A DNA stretch of 64,000 nucleotides, from assembly GCA_950295325.1 (NCBI GenBank), contig OX485807.1, positions 1,304,501-1,368,500 of the forward strand, written 5' to 3'. Shown here piece after piece: positions 24,258-35,958 of this stretch. Under the pieces are notes generated by a model that did no database searches, was not told where the DNA came from, and saw only the letters and a program-made list of their open reading frames with translations. Position 1 is the stretch's first letter. Every line of letters starts with the position of its first letter. The translations under genes and the position numbers were made by a program. The DNA comes from Polytrichum commune. Taxonomy: Eukaryota; Streptophyta; Polytrichopsida; Polytrichales; Polytrichaceae.

Positions 24258-25856
24258 TCAGTGAGGAGGGAAATGGGGTTGCATCCCATTTGAACCAATG
24301 ACATTTACATAGGTTTGAATTAGTGTCGCTATAGTCACAAGAGTGGCTGCAATGACAGGTATCACATACCACGGTCTTGAGCAAAACAACTTCACAAATT
24401 CAAACCGGAGCTTATTTCTTCTTTGCCGTACATATTTATTCACTTTTGTCAACAATAAGGAAAACTCCCTCGTCACAAAGGCATCACTTATACAAGTGTA
24501 AATAGTTTTCCACATGACTAAAACATTATCATGCGTGCCAACATTTACCTCTATAACACCCCCCTTTACTAAAAGTTCGACGTCCTCAATGGTTTTCATG
24601 AGGTTTTCCAGAAGATACGTGTAACTTCTAGCACAATATTTCAAAGGGCCATATGTCAATTGCTCATGCACCACAAGATTGCGGAGATATCTCTCAGTCG
24701 AATCATATATACGAAGGAACGGAATCGATAAGCAACCTCTTTCAAATGATATATCTTCAAAGCATGTGAACTCCTTGCCTTTAATCTGCACTCCACATGC
24801 CTCCAAATAAGTGGCTGAGGGTACACTCTGATAATCATAATAATGGCGTACATGTGAGTCTCCACACAAGATGCGGTAGGTCTTATCCAGAATGTGGGAG
24901 GCCGCTTCCAACTTACCACCTTCTAGTTGTAACCTTTTCTCCATCCTTTGCTCGAAAATGGTCTCACTTTCAGCCTGGGAAATCCCAGGCTTGTCAAAAT
25001 CTGTCCACTTCACACACTTCCCAATATTCCGTCCTTGCCATTGTTCATGCTCCCATGCTTCAATGAACTCGCAACCCCCCGTCCTCAGAATGCGGACCAC
25101 TCTCTCCAACAACACCATGGGGATCTGGTTCTCAACCAAATAGAAATCAGACCACCATAAGTCATCCAAATACACACGCATCACCTGGGTTTCCATCACT
25201 TTCTGCAACGACGGGCTCCAGCTTTCAATTCCTCCAGCCAACCATTGCATCCATATAACCAGGAAAAGCGCATCCAAAGCCAGAAGGCACCTTATATCCG
25301 CAATGCTGTGCGATTTTGCATGAGGGCTATGACCATACACTGCTTCCCAATGGCTCTTCTCCTCTATGACTACATCTTCGCAAAACTCATCCCATCTGTC
25401 TGCTGTCAGACTCAATGCTCTTGCTACTTGGATTTTAAAGCGTTCGGTGCCATCAGTTTGAAGAGTATCAGGGGCACGATGGTGTAGCCCAAATCGCCAA
25501 GTCTTGGGATCAAAGTGATCGCTGCCGGTCCTCATGAAATCAGGTACCTTCCAACACACCACATCTGAGAAATCGTTGGCATCATCTCTCAAAAGCGCAT
25601 CGTGGACGCAACAAATCCAACTCGCGGGTTCAGTTCCCGTATTCGTTTCAAGAGCAGTGTTGAGTGGTGGAAATATAGCTCCGGATTTAGACGTCCCCGT
25701 ATTTGTTTCGAGCCCGACTACCTGGACCGCAGTGTCAACTTGAGGGATTACATTGGGCACCGTTACCACATGCCTTTCAAGCTCGACCTTTTCAAGGACA
25801 GTGCTCATTTGAGGAATCAAAATTTTTGCAGGTCCAGTGTCCGTATTCTCTGACAT
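24258..25856 (-). CDS. DUF247 domain protein (intact)
   Basis: This is a plant DUF247 (UPF0481) protein, a family of membrane-anchored proteins of largely unknown biochemical role. Some grass members act in self-incompatibility. The ATG at 25856 is chosen because the open frame upstream has no ATG, giving 532 residues without introns. Family marks are VPDFMR (about 104-109), an LALDALFLVIWM segment (about 192-203), the hallmark DFYLVENQIPMVLLE (about 237-251), the EACGVQIKGK...ISFERGCLSIPFLRI block with RNLVVHEQ (about 352-399), and a C-terminal transmembrane segment (about 498-520). The N-terminal 75 residues are low-complexity and contain a repeated TNTGT motif. Broken relatives lie on both sides, so this is the surviving member of a local family. 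A transcript was not seen, so expression is inferred. Confidence 0.88.
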   Translation of the reverse strand: MSENTDTGPAKILIPQMSTVLEKVELERHVVTVPNVIPQVDTAVQVVGLETNTGTSKSGAIFPPLNTALETNTGTEPASWICCVHDALLRDDANDFSDVVCWKVPDFMRTGSDHFDPKTWRFGLHHRAPDTLQTDGTERFKIQVARALSLTADRWDEFCEDVVIEEKSHWEAVYGHSPHAKSHSIADIRCLLALDALFLVIWMQWLAGGIESWSPSLQKVMETQVMRVYLDDLWWSDFYLVENQIPMVLLERVVRILRTGGCEFIEAWEHEQWQGRNIGKCVKWTDFDKPGISQAESETIFEQRMEKRLQLEGGKLEAASHILDKTYRILCGDSHVRHYYDYQSVPSATYLEACGVQIKGKEFTCFEDISFERGCLSIPFLRIYDSTERYLRNLVVHEQLTYGPLKYCARSYTYLLENLMKTIEDVELLVKGGVIEVNVGTHDNVLVMWKTIYTCISDAFVTREFSLLLTKVNKYVRQRRNKLRFEFVKLFCSRPWYVIPVIAATLVTIATLIQTYVNVIGSNGMQPHFPPH

Positions 25857-27396
25857 TGTTTCAATCAGAAAATCAGTCGAGAAAGTATAATATTCAGAAA
25901 GCCGTGCCAACAAATAGTTCCTTCTGGTCTGAAAGCTTTGCAAATCCTTACGCCTTGGGAATCGCCAATATATGGTACTCAGTGTGCTGCTGTGAATTAG
26001 TGAGGCTCCTGTTTGACACCATTACACAAATGTCACTAGAATTTTCAGCTTCATGCAATGAGGAGTGTTCAGCCTAGAGAAGAAGGGAAAAGGGGTTCCA
26101 GATAACATTATGCCTATGTTGACAAAGATGTTGGTATAGACATTAGAAAGTGGATTGCGGAAACTATGTAAAAGTTGAAGATAAGAGCCAGACTTTCAAA
26201 AATCGAGAAAAAACCGCTACTACATATTACGAAAATAACAACACATTGGCATAGGAAATGTATGGATAACAATGCAACATTGTTACAGCGTGCGTTTCCA
26301 ATGCTTTAGCGACACCATTCTTTTTGTGGATACAAGTCATTAGAGTTCCTGCAATCCAAGAATGTGTGTTGGAATTGGATTGCAATCTCACTCCGTACAA
26401 CCGTTCAAATGGGATGAGTAATCCTCCCACCGGCAGTTGCACTCTTGATTGCATCCATTCAGAACTTTTGTTTAGACCTATCGAAGTTCACAATCACAAA
26501 TTTGTTCATATTCCTGGGTCCCAATATAAGTTGCCAGCCACGAAAAAACCATCAATATGTCATGGATGAGGATAGACCACCAAGTTCTTTACTAAACGGG
26601 AACCAAAGAGGACCTCACGTAAACAACTCGAGCCGCACACATCGACAATGTCGAACGGGAATAGAAATATTGGAAGGTCGTGAAGATTTCCGACAGACAA
26701 GACTGCATCAAACAGATCTACAAATCATCCACAACAAGGATGCAAAGGCAACCCAAATACCTCGAGATACAGTCTTAAATGACCTCAAAGGATGACTAGA
26801 ATATTAGAATTCATATCAAACGAAAAAAACAGGACCATTACAGAGCTTGGCAAAGCTATTGAAGCACAAGTGCCAGAAGAAGATAGGCCATACCTGATCA
26901 AACAACCTAGAGCCGGTCACTGAAAATCTTCGATCCCGTGTAAACCATAAGACAGCTTGAACTAAGCGAGGATTAAGCAACGTGGCTCCAGGTAGGTGAA
27001 GTCGGAGGGGCTCTGCAAGAATGAGGTCTCTGCACGACGCCCTTTACGATGTGACTCACCTTAAGTAGTGAGAAAGAGAGTAGCTTCACATTGGAAAAAA
27101 AACGTCGAGTGAAGAGCGGTAGATGGATCCTCTTGTACACAAATGCCAATGCAAGACTAAACTATATGACAGCAAGTGTGCCGGCAAGAAGCAAGGAAGA
27201 AACACATATTGTAGTGGTTACACGATTCGGAGGAAGTGCAACTTTAGGCTGCTTCTGAAATTGCAGCAAGTGGCATGGCCCTTGAGGGATGCCCCCATTC
27301 TGAAGGAGGCGTGGACTAACTTTGTTCATCTCCTGCTAAGACCTGACCCAACCATTGCATATGAATTATGCATTTCCTCGGATTTGATTAATTTTA
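25857..27396. other. Upstream region of DUF247 gene, no gene recognised
   Basis: This 1.5 kb has no counterpart elsewhere in the window and should hold the DUF247 promoter near its left end. Open frames at 26324-26569, 26445-26795 and 27123-27419 (the last rich in Cys and Lys) show no domain I recognise. The right edge, about 27397, is where copy B of the block Q family begins. Confidence 0.45.
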
Positions 27397-27691
27397 CGAT
27401 CTATAATCTTGCAAGGTAGGATCTGTCGGTGTACAGACACTCTTGGGAATTTCAGTCTGGCCAGCTGCAAGCTGCAAGGATTCAAGGCATCTAACTATCC
27501 TTTGTTTGTTTTTTTGTTGTTTTTGAGACGACATCTTACTTATTTTGAATGGGTCGAATGTATGGGCTGAGCAAGTCCTGCACACAGCCGCTTTGTACTT
27601 TTTTGGTGAATTGTGCATTCATTGTTTACTCATGTTGGGCACATGTCATTCGTGGATTGGGTCTTATACACACGATGTCAGGACAATTTGC

Positions 27692-29044
27692 CAGGGCAAA
27701 CGCTAAACCTTCCCCTACAAACTTTAAAGGGAGGTGGATAGGGTCTAGGGCCCGCGATCCGTCACCTCTGGGCAATTCCCAGAAACAAATATGAAATTTT
27801 CAACTCCCAACAAAAGAATTGTTGTCCACTCTATCCGATTTCAAAAAATATTCGATAAAAAATTGCCCTTGTATTCTTGAAGGCTGCTTGTTCATATAAC
27901 CCATCTTGAGTGCACTTCGACTTCAAGGTCCAAAATCCATACATATGTTCACTTCCACTTAGTAAATAAGCAATTGACGTGTTGAAGTGAAATTGTCAAT
28001 AAAGCATGTAATTAACCTTGAGATCTAGAATATTACAAAATCCTCATTAGCATTGAGGTTGTAGTTTTTGTGACTTACCATTTGAAAGGGGTCTTTGTCA
28101 TTCTAAAATGAAACTAAAATTAATGCTTTCTTTCTAGTATGTTTTTATTTTATAGAATTTTAGTTAATGCCTTCTACTTTCACAAGTATTTATACACACT
28201 CAAACTAAGTAAGTGTGATTGAGTGTAATCAAGATTATTGAGCTAATTAAGCCTAATTAGGCCCAATTCAATCATAAATTATGCTTACCAAACTAAGTAA
28301 CCCTAAGTAAATATAAAATGTGCTTACTTCAGTTAATCATGATTTGAATCAGATATGAGAAATGATGTGCTCAATTACACTTGTTTAGGCCTCATTACAG
28401 ATAATTAGGTTAAATGCACTTACTTGCATGTAATGGGGCTTAATTAGTTCGAAAGTGTGAATACTTGTAGAAACCTGGGCCTTGCACTCAAGTACCTTCA
28501 ATTATGGTTATTTACGCTTAACCATGTCTGACACTTAAATACTTTGAATGTGTATGAATACTTGTGAAAGTCAAAGGCATTAACCAAAATATTACAAAAT
28601 AGAACACACTCATATTAAAACACTAATTTTAGTTTCATTTTAGAATGTCAAAAGACTCTTTCAAATGGTAAATCACAAAAATGATAACCTCGGTGCTAAT
28701 GAGGACTTTGTAATAGTTTTGACTTCCAAAGTTAATTACATTCTTTATTGAGGGTTTAACTTCAAAAATGAAATCCCAACCAATCACTTATTTATTAAGT
28801 GGAAGTGAACATATGTATTGAATTTTGGACCTTGAAGATGAATTGCACTCAATATGCGATATAATATTATGGACAAATGGTCTTCAAGAATTCAAGGGCA
28901 AACTTTTGTTGAAGTCAGGCACTAGTGTTGGTCATGATTTGAAATTTCATATTTGTTTTGGGGTTGCCCGGGGGTGCCGGATTGCGGGCCCTAGCCCCTA
29001 TCCACCTCCCTTGAAAGTTCATAGGGGGCGGTTTAGCATCCACC
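27692..29044. mobile_element. Foldback element FB1, copy B (least interrupted)
   Basis: The left arm (CGCTAAACCTTCCCCTACAA and onward) is mirrored by the right arm ending near GGTTTAGCATCCACC. The arms are about 600 bp each, and this copy retains right-arm sequence (about 28466-28755) deleted from copies A and C. It lacks the 147-bp MITE and the AACCGGTT repeat. No transposase is encoded. It looks like a nonautonomous long-TIR element. Confidence 0.75.
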
Positions 29045-29072
29045 TTTTTTCATCTATTTTTTTGGGTGAAAT

Positions 29073-29089
29073 GGGGGGGGGGGGGGGGG
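29073..29089. repeat. 17-base G run next to FB1 copy B
   Basis: This homopolymer lies at the same relative position as the runs at 14960 and 59387. Confidence 0.95.
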
Positions 29090-29546
29090 AAGTGGAACTA
29101 AGGGAAACACAAACTATAGTATGGTGTTTATGAATCTTGTTAAAGATATTTGAGATCCGAAATTTGCATAAGAGACGGACTCCGATTTAATTTCATAGGA
29201 TTTCATAGATATCAAAATTTAAGACGTTTGTCCCCATCACTGGATGAAACCACGTGTAGAATGTCAAAGTAAGGCAACCGGATTAGATTTGGCATCTTTG
29301 TTGTATGTCTCATAGTTGGGTTCGATGTCCACATAGTCGACTCTCTTGTAATGAGAATTGTAAACTTGTGTTTTGCACAAACTACAACTTGTTTCCAACC
29401 AAGTCTCGATCGACTTTACTGCAACCGCAAAACTTAGCAATTCAATACTCATAAATTAAATATGTTATGTGTAAGTGGGTATATGCTATTAGATCAACAA
29501 GTCCATGTTATTAAACTAGTTGAAATAACTGACTAATTAAAAACTT

Positions 29547-31303
29547 TGTGAGCCCATTATGGCGCCCACATGTGTTCTCTAACTCAAAAAGATTATGAGG
29601 CCTTTGATTTGATGTTTGTTCAATCATTCAAAATTATAAAAAGAGTGAATTTATAGTGTTTAGAATCGCAAATGAGTTGAAGACTAGAGTAGGAGTCATT
29701 TTGGGATTTTATCTAGAGGTGTGGAATTGGGAGTGGTTACGGTTGAGAGAGGCTTAAAGTTATGAGGAGTTAAGATTTTGAGTTTTGTGTGGTAGAGAAG
29801 TAGAACTTGGGGCTAGTATGTGGTTTAGTAGTTAGGGAAAGGGGAGGGAATTAAATTGTAGTGTTAAGATTGTTGTGAGAATTGGGATTAGGACTCTAGG
29901 AAGCTGGGATTTTGTGGCCGAATTGGGATGTGTGAAGCTCGTATTAAGGGGGGGGGGGGGTACTATACCCCTAGAAAATCCTGGGCCTCGGATCGGGCAG
30001 GCAGCGGTTGGAGGTTGCTAGCCTCTCTCCTTGCTCTCTCTCTCTCTGTTGCGGTTCCGTGTGAGCTATGGCGGCAGGGGCTCTCTCTTGAATGTTAAGA
30101 TAAGGGAAAGGGGGAGCATGGTTGTGGGCGAAGCCATGCCGGGTTCTGGAATCGGAATGTGCCCGAATGGTTGGAATTCTGTGCTAATGGAAGCGGCTAG
30201 GTGCTGCTGGTTTGCTGACATCTTTACCACCGGGGCAAGAGGATGGCGGCCGAGGAAGGGCGAAGGCGAACCGCCTCATAGAGGTATGTGTTGACACATA
30301 TTGATTTTTGGGCACGGAATGGAAGGCATGAGCTCCTGGCTGTGTCACCGAATGGGCAAGGAGGCAACATCGCCGAACCAAAAATTCGAGATACTGGATT
30401 CAGTGGCAATGTGGATGGTCGAGAGCCAAGCTTCACGACTATCAATGTTGTGGTTTACTTCAAGGTCAATTACTAGCTGATGTGGGTACTAGCTGGGATG
30501 AATTTTGCCAGGTTGCTGCTCTCCCGAATGGAAGGAGTCCTGAACGGTGGTTGAAGCTGCAAGTCTAGGCTGCGGCAATCAGTGTGTGAGCTCAAATTGA
30601 GGGTGACTGTAGCACATCCCGAACTTCAGATGCCTGATTCAAGAGGTTTAGCCTGGACAAACGGAGGCTCAAATTTAGGAAGGAAGAGAAAGTAGTTGGG
30701 GGGGGATGGTCGTTCGTTGAGGTGCATTGGTTAGGAGTGAGAAGGGTTTGCAGCTAGTTCAGGCAGCCGAAGGGTAGTCTGGGAGGAGGCATCTACTGGG
30801 AGCAATTCAACAGCCTAAGGGAAGGCTGGCTGAGTTCAACCAGTGGGAAAAAGGGATTCGGCATTGCCTTGAGATTGACTGTGCTTGGCTTAGTGCAATG
30901 ACAAAGTAAGGAACCTTGGTTAGGTAATTAGTGTGGGGTAGAGTAGGTGATTGTTTGGATTTTATGAGGACAGCATAGGCAAGCCATTTGTGTGAGGCAA
31001 TATTATGTAATGCCGTTAAATAAAAGCAGCCTAGGGTATCCTAGTGATTAAGGAGAGTAAGAGTGAGGCACTTGGTTGTGTTGTTGTTGGTTGGATGATT
31101 GAGAATGGCTATGATTACACGGCGGGCAAGTATTTCTTAATACTTAAGCCTTGTGCCAAGGAATAAAAGTTGTGCATTTGGAGTTTATGATTGAGGAATC
31201 ATTCGGTGCCAAGTTCACATCTAAAGGAAGAAAAGGGAATGTATGTAAGTCTTGAGCTTCCACCCGGATTACGACGCATAAGGGTGGGGGTTTATGGCTG
31301 ACA
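29547..31303. mobile_element. Solo LTR (family alpha), second copy
   Basis: This 1,757-bp insertion starts TGTGAGCCCATTATGG and ends GGCTGACA. It has a near-perfect 5-bp duplication (AACTT 29542-29546, AACTC 31304-31308). The left 120 bp and the last 60 bp resemble the alpha LTR at 5758-7351. The orthologous positions in copies A (about 15405) and C lack it, confirming the insertion. There is a CT-rich tract at about 30026-30050, similar in position to the one in the other member. The open frames at 30031-30476 are not convincing. Confidence 0.75.
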
Positions 31304-31879
31304 AACTCATAAGACTCATAAGTAATGATCCAGTCGAACGGGTACAGAATAAACGTGGGTCTATACTGATATGAATGGTTGTGAATTGGACATGTGCGTA
31401 ATGTTTCATTGTGAAGGAAGTGTGGGGATGGATGGAAGATGTGTATGGGATCTCCATTGGTGAGAGCTTGTGGTTTTGTGGCTCCATATTGTGCTAGTTT
31501 TTAGTTATATGGTCATGTTGGATGCACATGTGGGATCTCATTTTGAGGTTAGATCATATTTACTTGGTCAACATGAAAAATTGGTTGTCAAAAAGGCATT
31601 TTATTTATTTAATGTGCAAATGTTTGTGGCTTGAGAGATATCCATGGCTTGTAGGCCATTCAATAGAATTGGACTTTAAGTAGAAGTACATAAGCTCTCA
31701 TACATATGCAACCATGTTATGTCATGTTTGAATAAATTGTTGACTTAATTCGAAATCTTTGATACCACAATGACATTTGTGTACTTTTCTTGTTATTTTC
31801 AATTAACTATTTCTCTTTGTAACGCATGTGGGAAAAGTTAATGCTTCACATGACGTCCATTAATTTTGGGGCCCTTCAT

Positions 31880-32110
31880 TTTAAAAAGAAAATGAGAACT
31901 TCAACCTTGAACATCGGTTGAGGCATTTACACATGTCTACAAAAATGTCATGTGTACCAACATCTACATGGATAAAAAATCCCATTCCACTAAGATGTCT
32001 ACATCCTTAAGACCTTTCATTTTATTTTTTTGTAACTCCTAGCCCAATATTTCATATGTCCATACATCTGTTGTTCATACACCACAAGATGGTGGAAATT
32101 TTATGTAAAT
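31880..32110 (-). pseudogene. DUF247 central-domain relic, copy B
   Basis: DNA-level copy of 20403-20640, with the same reading sense and additional frameshifts and stops. No open frame longer than a few tens of residues remains. Confidence 0.65.
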
Positions 32111-32986
32111 GCTTCAAAATCATATTAAATGACCTTTAAAATTTTGCCAAATTTTAAATCATGTAAGAATAGAGAACGCTATCCCCAAAAATTTAGTTGG
32201 AAAGACTAATGACCATGTGAGATGGTTTAAATTCTCAGTTAAAACTAAATTGATTTTGTTTGGGAAAACCCAGGGAAAAACAGTGACCCCGTTAGTTCAC
32301 AAGGAACGCTTTGATAGTTGAGTATTTATGGAGTAGACCTCGAGCATGGACAAAGCTTGATGTCTTCCTTTTCGTGCCCTATCCCCACCAATAAACTTAT
32401 CAAAATTGAAAGCTTAATCAACTATTTTATAACACATATATTGCACTTTTGATAGTTGATTGAACTCTGACATCAACATCCATGATCCCAAATTAGTATG
32501 ACAGGAGTCGATTGGGATGAATTATTAAACCGCAAACCTATGAGGGAAGTTTTTGCTTGACCCCATTTACCAAGCTATTGGTAAGATTGGTGGCACCCCA
32601 ACTTATTTAGAGCCACATGCCATCTACTAGTCATGTAACTTGGCCCTTGAGAAGCCCTACCCCTAAAAGGTATCCCCTTTCCAAAAAGGGTCTCCAACCA
32701 AATTGAATACTAAATGTGAGTTTTCATGTAAGCTTGGGCCGCTCGCCCACCAAATTCTAGTGGGAATAAGGACAAATTCTCTCAAATGCACATGGAATAT
32801 GATGGGGTAGGGTTTGTGTTGCGCCAACTAGCTACTCTCATTTTCTCAAATCTAGGCCCATCTACTACTCTTCTCCTCCTCCTAAATCGGTCTTCAAGCC
32901 TTCGGTGCTTGGCACTTGTAGGTTGCACAATGCTTTATTGGGCACATGGAAGTCTAGCGGCCCATGTCCACCACCCTTCACATTCT

Positions 32987-33301
32987 AAGGTAGCGGGGCA
33001 CATTCCCGCTCGAATTTCAGATTGGCATGTTCATTGGGGAGTTATTAAGGGGGAATCAATCTTGGAAGATGTGCAAAGTACATTGGAAATTGGACCAATT
33101 GGAATAATTACTTTTGGATTGATATTGAATTAGTTATGAATTTTGGAAGGAGAACTCATAGGGGTACCCAAAACCACTCACCCCAAAAATGTACACCATG
33201 ATTACATAGAAATTTGAGGTTGGAAGCTATAATGTACCTCTTGTTTGGATAGGTCTAGTGAGCGGTTTAAGGACCCGAGCGGGAATGTGCCCCGCTACCT
33301 T
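32987..33301. mobile_element. MITE with perfect 26-bp terminal inverted repeats
   Basis: A 315-bp insertion has identical 26-bp inverted ends (32987-33012 and 33276-33301), starting AAGGTAGCGGGGCAC. It is absent from the paralogous site in copy A near 21275. The perfect ends suggest recent activity. The target duplication is not clear, so the superfamily is open. An open frame across 32786-33133 spans the insertion and is spurious. Confidence 0.85.
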
Positions 33302-34357
33302 ATTAGGCCAACACAATGTGGTCGGTTGGTGGCTTGTGCTTATCTACATGAGAACATGTCCCATCCACTATTATCTAAATTCTAGTGAAGGGGCAACATC
33401 CATGGAAATTCACCGTAAGGGGGTTGTTTGATGATGTAGCAACCATAATGTCACCTCTATGGGTGTCTCTATGGTTAGATTGATTTTGGGTCTAGAAATA
33501 TATATTTAAAGACTATATATAGATACATAATTGATTGGACGAAGGACTATGTTTGCAGCAATTGATGTCAATTAAAAATACTTAGCTACTTGACCCATGT
33601 TCACATTTGTATAATTGGATGAAATACTAACTCTCTAATGTTAATGTTACACTTCTTCGCAAACATTTTAATTACATATTCCAAGAATTCATCAATTAAC
33701 AACTTATTAAAAAAAAATACAATTATAGTTCAAGTTCATAGGTAAACTCTATGCATTTCAAATGCTACTATTCTCTAGTTGTATGAATGAAGAAAGAGAT
33801 TCAAAACTCATCCAAAGAGTGGATGTGCAACACATTCAAAAGCAAATGAATGTACAACACAATTAAAAGTTACCAAACTCTAATCATTTTCCTAACTGAC
33901 TTTGGAATGAGAATATAGTAATGATAGTGATAAAAATAAGAAGTGCAAGCATTAGATTGTAATTAATAATATTTATAAACTCTTAAGGCATGTTGCAAGA
34001 ATTATATTGATTGGTGACATATTTGTTTGTAGTTTATTTATAGTCAATGATCACAACTTATAATAAAACTCTAGTGTATAATGAGGTTGTTCTCCAGTCG
34101 CATGCGTAAACTAACATTCAAAACCCATGCAAAGAGTCATACCATGTGCAACACATTCAAAATCAAATGGATGCATTAAAAGCCCTCCCTCCCCCTACAA
34201 ATTTACTAATAATTTCAAGATAAATTTCCTCAATAAAATGAAGGTAGGAATAGAAATAACACATAAATTACCAAATAATAATACGACTAATAATAAGTAC
34301 ATGTATTCCATATTTTTACTCTCCCTACGGGCATGATGAATGAATGGACCTCCTATG

Positions 34358-34550
34358 TCAGTGAGGAGGGAAATGGGGTTGCATCCCATTTGAGCCAATG
34401 ACAATTACATAAGTTTGAATTAGTGTTGCTATAGTCACAAGAGTGGCTGCAATAACATACAATACAAACCATGGTCTTGAGCAATACAACTTCACAAATT
34501 TAAACCAGAGCTTATTTCTTCTTTGGCTAACATATTTATTCGCTTCTGTG
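34358..34550 (-). pseudogene. DUF247 C-terminal relic, copy B
   Basis: On the minus strand the last 33 or so codons read IAATLVTIATLIQTYVIVIG followed by SNGMQPHFPP, almost identical to the intact protein's tail and with the stop codon at the equivalent site. Similarity ends abruptly at about 34550, where unrelated sequence beginning TGTTGGACTAAGTCGG follows. The rest of the gene is missing. This is the youngest of the relics. Confidence 0.8.
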
Positions 34551-35385
34551 TTGGACTAAGTCGGAGCATTGTGCAAAGGGCAACCAAGTCTTGTTGTGCT
34601 TTTTGTGGAAGTCGTGTCACTAATCCCCCACATCACAAGCCCTTGATTACTCACTTTTCTCATACTTTCCAATGAGCAAGAGAAACTTCTCGCACATGTA
34701 CGTGTGTACCTCTCATCAATCTATTGGAAATACTTGACCCTTTAATAAGTTTGTGGTCGATGCATCTCAACTGACTTCGTCTAAGTTGAACTCATGTGGG
34801 ACCTGTGAAGTTGATTCGACTAAAGCGACTTACAAAAGGATGTTACTGTATGTTAGATGAATGAGAGGGTACGCTTGTATGCACGTGAGAAGTTTCTCTT
34901 GCCTTTGTCCGCGCATCGTGAAGTGCAAGAAAATTTATATTCCAGGAGCTTGTAGTGCACCACAATCTCCCAGATTCCATCAAGTCAAGCTGCGAGGGAA
35001 GGATTCTGGGGTTTCGTTTGAACTCGCTCAAGATTAAAACTCAATGTTTAAGAGGACACAATTATGATTAATTTTGTCCGTGGCCCAGACTCAGCCACAT
35101 CAATGAAACCAAGGCTCAAGGGTTGCCTAAGCCATTTGCATTGGAAGTTCTTGTGCAACAGAAGAGAAATATCATGGTTCAAGAATTCCGTTTAGTTCGT
35201 ATGTTGTTTTGTATTAAAAGAATGTGTTTCCCGTGTGCATAAGTTGCCAACCGGTGAAACTCGAATGGAAAGCAAAAGCAATGCTTTTGAGAGGGTTCTC
35301 TTTCTCAGGTTTGTGATCTTCATTGATTCAAGCAAAGTTGTTGATATAATTTGGTCATTCAAAGAACGTCCTTTTCAAAATTTAT
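34551..35385. other. Unrelated insert truncating the DUF247 relic
   Basis: It starts with TG and separates a DUF247 tail from further DUF247-flank-like sequence at about 35390. It could be an LTR or another insertion, but I could not find its right end or a target duplication. No protein is recognised. Confidence 0.4.
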
Positions 35386-35807
35386 GTGTACAATACGTTT
35401 TAAACCAATCTCCAATCATTTTACTAAACTAACTCACAATACATTTTGTCAATGGAAAGGAAAAATAAACTAAAAATTTAAACACGATATAACATGATAA
35501 GCGCAAGTATTAGATAGTAATTTGTAGTAGTTTTACTCTCTAAGAGCATGTCACTTGCAAGAACATAATGATTGGAGTCAAATTGTTTGCGATTTATTTT
35601 ATTTTATTATTTGAGAAACTATAAGAAACTCAATTGGTTCATTAGTTTGTAGCACATATAGTTCAAGTTCACCAAAAAAACACTATGCGTTCATGTTATT
35701 CTCTACTCACATGAATAGACAATACACTTAACAACCATGTAAAACTATGTGCCATGTGCCACACATTCAAAACTAAATGGGTGCATTCAAAACTTTTGTG
35801 AAAGACT

Positions 35808-35958
35808 TATGGAACTTACATAGATAAGTTTGAATTAGTGTTCCTAAAGTGACAAAAATGGTTGCAATAACAAACACTATAATCCAAGGTTTTGAGCAAA
35901 ATAACTTCATAAATTATATCAAAACTTATTTCTTGTACACCGTACATAGTTTTCACTG
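35808..35958 (-). pseudogene. DUF247 C-terminal relic, second in copy B
   Basis: A more diverged copy of the DUF247 tail and its 3' flank (flank at about 35390-35807). It keeps the order of motifs seen at 24300-24440 but has stops. It shows that copy B contained two DUF247 ends in tandem. Confidence 0.55.

Larger units (their letters stand above)
27397..31546. repeat. Block Q relative, copy B, left part
   Basis: From about 27397 the sequence parallels 13130-15667 with lower identity than copies A and C show to each other. It contains FB1 copy B and is interrupted by an alpha solo LTR (29547-31303). At 31546/31547 it jumps to sequence equivalent to 20060 in copy A, so about 4.4 kb present in copy A is absent. 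Confidence 0.8.
31547..33475. repeat. Copy B right part, parallels 20060-21440
   Basis: This paralogous noncoding DNA includes a DUF247 central relic and an inserted MITE. The junction at 31546/31547 joins sequence equivalent to 15667 with sequence equivalent to 20060. Confidence 0.75.
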
